From: Bifidobacterium breve
GTDB lineage: Bacteria > Actinomycetota > Acidimicrobiia > IMCC26256 > PALSA-555
Assembly (NCBI GenBank): GCA_945889545.1
Contig: CAMDCC010000094.1
Location: 1 to 9,523, forward strand
Reading direction: 5' to 3'
DNA: 9,523 nucleotides
The notes beneath the pieces were generated by a model. That model was not told the DNA's origin and searched no databases. It saw nothing but the letters and a program-made list of their open reading frames with translations. The translations under genes and the position numbers were made by a program. Shown here piece by piece: positions 5,783 to 9,523 of the stretch (position 1 is the first letter of the stretch; each line of letters opens with the position of its first letter).

Positions 5783-6541
5783 ATGACCACCGAGGCGCCC
5801 ACGAGACCAGTTCAACGGACCCCCTCGCCATCGCACGGACCCCCTCGATGGGTCGAGCTGCTCCCAGTGGTCCTGCTCGCAGCGGCGTTCGGCGTCAAAG
5901 CCATCGCCAACACGAACGCGGTCCGTGACGTGTTCTCGGGCGCCCAGGCGTTCGCGGTGACCCTGGGGATCCTGGTCGGATGGCTGGCGCTGTGGCTCGT
6001 GGTACTTCCCCGGCTCGTGGCCAACCGCTGGGTCCGCGCCGGGATCTTGTTGGTGATCGCGCTTGTCCTCATCTTTGCGCTCGTTCTCCCGACCTTCGTA
6101 GACAAGAAGGTGGTCGAAGCGCTTCCTGATGCACGGACAGAGAGCTCCCGGCCGGCAAGTGACCCCGGGAGTCCGTCTCAAACTGCTCCGGCCCCGATTG
6201 CCGAGGCCGAACCCGTCGCGATCGCATCGGGCCCGCTGCAGGGAATCGACCACGATGCGACGGGAACCGCCGTCCTCTACCAACGAGCGGACGGGACATT
6301 CATCGTCGGGTTGGAATCGATCGATGTGGAATCCGGGCCTGACTACAAGGTGTACATCGTGCCGGGGACCGATCGTGAGAGCCCGGGCGACGATGGCGAA
6401 TTCCTCGACGACCTCCGCGGCAACCAGGGCACGCAGTACTACGAGGTACCGACCGGCACCGACCTCAGCGTTGGTGAGTGGACGGTGCTTATCTGGTGCC
6501 GAGCGTTCGCCGTCCCCATCGCCAACGCCACACCGGTCTAG
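5783..6541 (+). CDS. Three-TM membrane protein with extracytoplasmic DM13 domain
   Basis: A 252-residue protein. It has a Pro-rich cytoplasmic start, three hydrophobic helices (about 24-42, 57-78 and 85-105), a Pro/Ser/Ala linker (about 115-148) and a C-terminal DM13 domain (about 150-250). DM13 hallmarks are GTAVLYQRADGTFIVGLESI (161-180), GPDYKVYIVPG, LRGNQGTQYYEVP (211-223) and VLIWCRAFAVPIANA (235-249) with the conserved Cys239. DM13 domains are found in secreted or surface proteins and have been proposed to bind a redox cofactor or take part in hydroxylation/electron transfer, with the Cys central. With an odd number of helices and a cytoplasmic N-terminus, the domain would face outside. 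ATG 5783, 38 nt after the thiolase stop, is preferred; an earlier ATG overlaps the thiolase. The ribosome binding site is weak. Its link to the catabolic genes is by position only. Confidence 0.82.
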   Translation: MTTEAPTRPVQRTPSPSHGPPRWVELLPVVLLAAAFGVKAIANTNAVRDVFSGAQAFAVTLGILVGWLALWLVVLPRLVANRWVRAGILLVIALVLIFALVLPTFVDKKVVEALPDARTESSRPASDPGSPSQTAPAPIAEAEPVAIASGPLQGIDHDATGTAVLYQRADGTFIVGLESIDVESGPDYKVYIVPGTDRESPGDDGEFLDDLRGNQGTQYYEVPTGTDLSVGEWTVLIWCRAFAVPIANATPV

Positions 6542-6542
6542 C

Positions 6543-6558
6543 CGCGCTGGCGAGCGCG
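6543..6558. terminator. Short GC hairpin in the convergent gap after the DM13 gene
   Basis: CGCGCT-GGCG-AGCGCG forms a 6-bp stem with a 4-nt loop immediately after the DM13 stop codon and before the end of the leftward tetR region. Its position suits a bidirectional terminator between convergent genes. However, the stem is short and no T-tract follows on either strand, so it is a weak candidate. Confidence 0.25.
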
Positions 6559-6564
6559 CCGATA

Positions 6565-6639
6565 TCAAGGAGCGCCAAAGAAGCCGCGATGGACGATCGT
6601 GCTGAGCGTGTCGAGCACGGTGTCGTCGTCCATGACGAC
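6565..6639 (-). other. In-frame continuation of tetR after its TAG stop
   Basis: Directly after the tetR TAG (6642-6640) the same frame continues without a break for 24 codons: VVMDDDTVLDTLSTIVHRGF followed by FGAP. It ends at TGA 6567-6565. Many TetR regulators of this type end in a tail of the form 'DDD-x-LDTL-x-x-I-x-H-x-G-FFG', so this looks like the original C-terminus cut off by one nonsense change (for example CAG to TAG). Alternatives are stop-codon readthrough, a sequencing error, or a separate 22-residue ORF from the ATG at 6633. Confidence 0.5.
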
Positions 6640-7230
6640 CTAGCGTGACGCGGCGCCGTAGCTGAACCGCTCCAGCATCGCCATCAGCGCGCCCACCGCA
6701 GCTTGATCGGCGTCGGCAGTATCGACGCCGATCAAGCTGCGGTGCCCGAGCCGGTCACCGATTGCCGTGAAGGCTTTGACGCCGAGACGGTCGACCTCAC
6801 GGTCACCCACCTGGTCCTCCATCCACGCACGGATGACCGGACCGAAGCGACGGTACGTAGCGATGAACCGGCCGAGGAAGAGGCGCAGCTCGGCCCGTCC
6901 AGTGGAGTCGGGCGTGATGGTGCCGATCGTCTCGGCCAACGCGGTGAGGTCGTGCGCGCAGTCCACCGCGAGCGCCCGCAGAAGATCTTCCTTGTTGGTG
7001 AAGTAGAGGTAGAAGGTGCCGTGCGACGCGTTCGCCGCGCGCACGATGTCGTCTACCCGGCTCGCGTGGTAGCCGCGCTCGGCGAAGACCGTGAGTCCGG
7101 CTTCCAACAGTCGCGCCATCGTGCGGCGCCCTTGTGCGCGTAGCTCCCGTTGTCGCGCGGGAGTTCCCGTGGCCTCACCTGGGCCATCGCCTCGTGGTCC
7201 AGCGCCTGACGACTTGTACGATGCGGCCAC
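6640..7230 (-). CDS. TetR/AcrR-family transcriptional regulator, probably truncated at the C-terminus
   Basis: A 196-residue regulator from the GTG at 7230. After a flexible N-terminus comes the TetR DNA-binding domain (about 30-90): RRTMARLLEAGLTVFAERGY, then the recognition helix region in VDDIVRAANASHGTFYLYFTNKEDLL (59-84), with the hallmark 'GTFYLYFxNKEDLL'. The rest is the helical ligand-binding and dimerisation domain, ending LMAMLERFSYGAASR. The stop is an in-frame TAG, after which a family-like tail continues for 24 codons, so the last helix is probably missing. A perfect 22-bp inverted repeat lies within codons 163-179. The N-terminal start is uncertain: the frame is open up to 7296, but the extra residues are Arg/Gly-rich and overlap the ligase gene. 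It is divergent from the CoA ligase and probably controls this cluster in response to an acyl-CoA ligand. Confidence 0.85.
   Translation of the reverse strand: MAASYKSSGAGPRGDGPGEATGTPARQRELRAQGRRTMARLLEAGLTVFAERGYHASRVDDIVRAANASHGTFYLYFTNKEDLLRALAVDCAHDLTALAETIGTITPDSTGRAELRLFLGRFIATYRRFGPVIRAWMEDQVGDREVDRLGVKAFTAIGDRLGHRSLIGVDTADADQAAVGALMAMLERFSYGAASR
6694..6744. repeat. Perfect 22-bp inverted repeat with 7-nt loop inside tetR
   Basis: The arms 6694-6715 and 6723-6744 are exact reverse complements over 22 bp (left arm begins CACCGCAGCTTGATCGGC); the spacer is GCAGTAT (6716-6722). The repeat lies wholly inside the tetR coding sequence, ending 51 nt before its TAG. Because the dyad is nearly in register with the codons, both strands encode the segments LIGV and DADQAAV. 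In mRNA it would form a very stable hairpin. No T-tract follows, so it is not a typical intrinsic terminator. A template-switch mutation during replication would explain such a long perfect dyad. Confidence 0.9.
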
Positions 7231-7283
7231 CCGCAACCCCCAACCACCGAACCGACCGACACCGAAGGCGACGACCCGACGAG

Positions 7284-8768
7284 ATGCTCGCAGCAACCCT
7301 ACGTGAGGCCGCCCGAAGATTCGGAGGCTCGCCCGCTTTCGAGACGGCCGATGGCTGGACGTTGTCGTACGACGATCTCGAACGCGTCTCCGACCTGGTC
7401 GCCACCGGACTCGCTGCCCGCGGCGTCGGCGCGGGCGATGTGCTCGCGCTCGTTCTTCCGCCCGGCCCGGAGTACGTGATCTTGTATCTCGCGGCGGCGA
7501 AGCTGGGTGCGATCACCGCCGGTATCAACGACCGGCTGACCACCGGCGAGCGTGATGCCGTGCTTGCTACCGCCCGGCCCCGACTCGTGCTCGCGGCGCC
7601 GGGATTCGTGCCATCGGACCACGACGCGCTCGAACTGGAACCCGCGACCTCGGTCGACAGGTTGCTCGCCGATCTGCGCGGGTCCGAGATCCCTGCGGAG
7701 CTCTCCGACGATCCGGAGCGCCCCGTCGCGATCATCTTCACCTCGGGAACCACTGGCACACCCAAAGGCGCGTTGTACAGCAACCGCCAGCTCACCTTCA
7801 TCACCCACAACGACGTGGGAGACACGTGGGGTGGCGGTGGCCGCAACCTCAACGGCGCGTCGTTCGCACACCTCGGGTTCATGACGAAGCTCGAAGGGAA
7901 CCTGCGGCGCGGCGGCCTCACGTACCTCATGACTCGGTGGAACGCCCGCGGTGCCCTCGAGCTCATGTCGCGCGTACGGATGCAGACGGCTGGCGGCGTA
8001 CCCACGCAGCTCGCACTCATGCTGCGCCAACCCGACTTCGACGATTACGACCTTTCGAGCGTCGAGTTCATCGTGACCGGCGGCGGTCCCCTTACTCCGG
8101 GACTCGCACAAGAGGCGCGTGCGCGTTTCGACGCGAAGCTGGCTACGCGGTACTCGTGCACCGAAGCGGGCATCGGGCTCGGCACGGCCTTCGACGATCC
8201 CGATGAGGATGCCGTAGTCAGCGTCGGACGCCCGCATCCTGCCGTCGAGCTCGGCGTGTTCGACAACGACGATCGACCGGTTCGGGCGGGCGAGGTCGGA
8301 GCGGTGTGCCTGCGCTCGGGGGCGACGATGACCGGCTACTGGCAGGACCCGGAGGCGACGCGCGCCGCGTACACCGCCGACGGCTACGTGCGCACCGGCG
8401 ACCTCGGCTGGGTCGACGACCAGGGTCGGTTGCGGTTGGTGGGTCGGAGCAAGGAGATGTACGTGCGCGGTGGGTACAACGTGTATCCCGTCGAGGTCGA
8501 GGGCGTACTGTCGACGCACCCGGCCGTCGCGGCCGTTGCCCTTGTCCCCCGTCCTGATCCCGTCATGGGCGAGATCGGCGTGGCGTTCGTGGTCGCCCAC
8601 GACCCGTCCGAACCACCGGCCCTCGACGCACTGCGGGAGTTCGGGCGCGACCGGCTTGCGGCGTACAAGCTCCCCGAAGAGATGCAGGTCGTGGAGTCGC
8701 TCCCGCTGACGGCGGGAGAGAAGATCGACCGTCGCGCCCTCGCGGCAACCCTCCGTGAGCAGGACTGA
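7284..8768 (+). CDS. AMP-dependent acyl-CoA synthetase/ligase (FadD-like)
   Basis: A 494-residue member of the ANL superfamily. It activates a carboxylic acid with ATP to an acyl-AMP and transfers it to CoA. Motifs in order: phosphate-binding loop FTSGTTGTPKG (152-162), GGGPL (266-270), YSCTEAG (290-296), GYW (351-353), TGDLGW (371-376), hinge GRSKEMYVRGGYNVYPVEVE (387-406) and C-terminal LPLTAGEKIDRRAL with the adenylation Lys at 480. Length is typical of compact FadD-like ligases. The ATG at 7284 begins MLAATLREAARRFGGSPAFE, a normal N-terminus; the open frame upstream belongs to the intergenic and tetR region. The ribosome binding site is weak, and a TACGAT hexamer at 7217-7222 might be a -10. 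It is divergent from tetR and 30 nt upstream of the acyl-CoA dehydrogenase, so it should supply the CoA ester for this pathway. Substrate cannot be read from sequence. Confidence 0.92.
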   Translation: MLAATLREAARRFGGSPAFETADGWTLSYDDLERVSDLVATGLAARGVGAGDVLALVLPPGPEYVILYLAAAKLGAITAGINDRLTTGERDAVLATARPRLVLAAPGFVPSDHDALELEPATSVDRLLADLRGSEIPAELSDDPERPVAIIFTSGTTGTPKGALYSNRQLTFITHNDVGDTWGGGGRNLNGASFAHLGFMTKLEGNLRRGGLTYLMTRWNARGALELMSRVRMQTAGGVPTQLALMLRQPDFDDYDLSSVEFIVTGGGPLTPGLAQEARARFDAKLATRYSCTEAGIGLGTAFDDPDEDAVVSVGRPHPAVELGVFDNDDRPVRAGEVGAVCLRSGATMTGYWQDPEATRAAYTADGYVRTGDLGWVDDQGRLRLVGRSKEMYVRGGYNVYPVEVEGVLSTHPAVAAVALVPRPDPVMGEIGVAFVVAHDPSEPPALDALREFGRDRLAAYKLPEEMQVVESLPLTAGEKIDRRALAATLREQD

Positions 8769-8798
8769 CACACCCGTCAGGTAAGTTCCCCTCTTCTT

Positions 8799-9523
8799 AT
8801 GGAACTCGACTTTTCGCAAGAGCAGGACGAGCTGCGGGATGGCGTGCGGGCGATGCTCGTGCGCGAGTGCCCGATGAGCCTCGTCCGTGAGATCGTCGAG
8901 GACGGTGTCACCGCCGACGGGCTCTGGAAGCAGATGGTCGAGCTCGGATGGCCGGCGCTGACGATCGCGGAAACGCACGGCGGTCTCGGCCTGGGTGCCA
9001 TCGAGCTCGCGGTCGTGGTCGAGGAGCTCGGGCGCGTCGTTGCGCCCGGCCCCTATCTCCCCACGGTGTCGCAGTTCGCCGCGATCGTCCAAGAAGCGGG
9101 ATCCGACGAACAGCAGAGCCGCTTCCTCGGTGGAGTTGCCGAAGGCACGGTCACGGGAGCGCTCGCGCTCGCGGAGGCCGGTGTGGCGTGCGACCCTGAG
9201 CGGGTAGCCGCATCCGCGACCCGGAACGGCGGCGACTGGCAGCTCCAGGGCGTGAAGCAAGCGGTGCTCGGTGGCGGCGATGCCGACGAGATCGCGGTCG
9301 TCGCACGCGTCGATGGCACGACCGGTGACGACGGCATTGGCGTCTTCGTCGTCGCCCGCGACGACGTGACGGTCACGCCGCTCACCGCGCTCGACATGAG
9401 CCGGAGCCTCGCCACGGTCACCCTCGACGGAGTCACCGTGCCCTCCGATCGGGTCCTCGGCGAACCCGGCCCAGCGGCGGCGCGCGCGGCGTCATCGGGT
9501 TTGCCATTTGGAGCGCCAAAGAT
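8799..9523 (+). CDS. Acyl-CoA dehydrogenase, 3' part outside window
   Basis: The frame from ATG 8799 stays open to the window end (241 codons of the usual 360-390). It has the acyl-CoA dehydrogenase N-terminal helical domain, MELDFSQEQDELRDGVRAML, with LWKQMVELGWPALTIAETHG (42-61) and GLGLGAIELAVVVEELGR (62-79). The middle beta domain follows, ALALAEAG, the loop WQLQGVKQAVLGG (147-159) and VTLDGVTVPSDRVLGEPG (207-224). It would introduce the alpha,beta double bond of the acyl-CoA with FAD and pass electrons to ETF. The catalytic Glu lies in the missing C-terminal domain. Actinobacterial enzymes of this kind often work as mixed pairs, so a second acyl-CoA dehydrogenase gene may follow. No good Shine-Dalgarno site is seen; TAAGTT (8782-8787) could be a -10 or this gene may be co-transcribed with the ligase. 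The last 11 or so codons look unlike the family. Confidence 0.88.
   Translation, partial: MELDFSQEQDELRDGVRAMLVRECPMSLVREIVEDGVTADGLWKQMVELGWPALTIAETHGGLGLGAIELAVVVEELGRVVAPGPYLPTVSQFAAIVQEAGSDEQQSRFLGGVAEGTVTGALALAEAGVACDPERVAASATRNGGDWQLQGVKQAVLGGGDADEIAVVARVDGTTGDDGIGVFVVARDDVTVTPLTALDMSRSLATVTLDGVTVPSDRVLGEPGPAAARAASSGLPFGAPK

Noticed and set aside
7231..7283. Search for a copy of the 3571-3590 palindrome between tetR and the ligase gene
   Set aside because: Only repeated ACCGA-type stretches are present, without dyad symmetry, so autoregulation by this TetR through the same site is not supported.
7299..9260. A 653-codon open frame on the minus strand opposite the ligase and acyl-CoA dehydrogenase
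   Set aside because: It is a shadow of two well-supported genes: rich in Arg, His and Gly, with no recognisable domain, caused by high GC in the opposite strand.
6569..9522. A 13-nt exact direct repeat (GGAGCGCCAAAGA) at 6569-6581 and again at 9510-9522
   Set aside because: A match of this length is expected about once by chance in a window this size; nothing else links the two sites.
1..9523. tRNA, rRNA, CRISPR arrays, riboswitches, complete insertion sequences
   Set aside because: No cloverleaf with a T-loop consensus, no regularly spaced repeats, and no transposase or terminal repeat pair was seen on either strand.

Overview
The window is about 9.5 kb of GC-rich DNA with strong G/C preference at third codon positions. 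The gene families (a Cys-less lipid-transfer-type thiolase, a HadA-like hot-dog protein, SDR dehydrogenases, an AMP-dependent CoA ligase, an acyl-CoA dehydrogenase, VapBC pairs) and the TANNNT-type -10 boxes suggest an actinobacterium. A member of Acidimicrobiia or a mycobacteria-related soil or water lineage would fit, but the genus cannot be read from the sequence.

Region 1 (1-2217) is accessory DNA. It starts with a possible leftward gene cut by the window edge. Next is a rightward type II toxin-antitoxin pair (ribbon-helix-helix antitoxin plus PIN toxin, 230-877). Two broken leftward gene pieces follow (955-1450): the Walker A N-terminus of a LuxR/LAL-type ATPase joined out of frame to the C-terminus of an unrelated protein. 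A second, unrelated leftward pair (Phd/YefM antitoxin plus VapC, 2217-1490) closes the region. Both antitoxin genes have a -10-like hexamer exactly 6 nt before the ATG, which suggests leaderless mRNAs. The second toxin appears to start at CTG inside a CTGA overlap.

Region 2 (2260-9523) is a CoA-thioester catabolic cluster. Leftward genes encode a MaoC/HadA-like hot-dog protein and an SDR (coupled by TGATG). Divergently, rightward genes encode a second SDR, a thiolase-like lipid-transfer protein and a three-helix membrane protein with a DM13 domain. The 86-bp divergent promoter region holds a perfect 20-bp palindrome. Further right are a leftward TetR regulator, a divergent AMP-dependent acyl-CoA ligase and the first 241 codons of an acyl-CoA dehydrogenase.

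Together the enzymes cover one beta-oxidation-like round: CoA activation, alpha,beta-dehydrogenation, hydration, 3-hydroxy oxidation and C-C cleavage. The hot-dog protein has Tyr where hydratases have the catalytic His. The thiolase has no Cys at the nucleophile position, as in retro-aldolases of steroid side-chain breakdown. Both therefore probably need partners that are not in this window. The substrate is inferred only loosely: a bulky or branched carboxylate such as a steroid or terpenoid side chain.

The most unusual local features are in tetR. One is a perfect 22-bp inverted repeat with a 7-nt loop inside the coding sequence. The other is an in-frame TAG after which a family-like C-terminal tail of 24 codons continues in the same frame.
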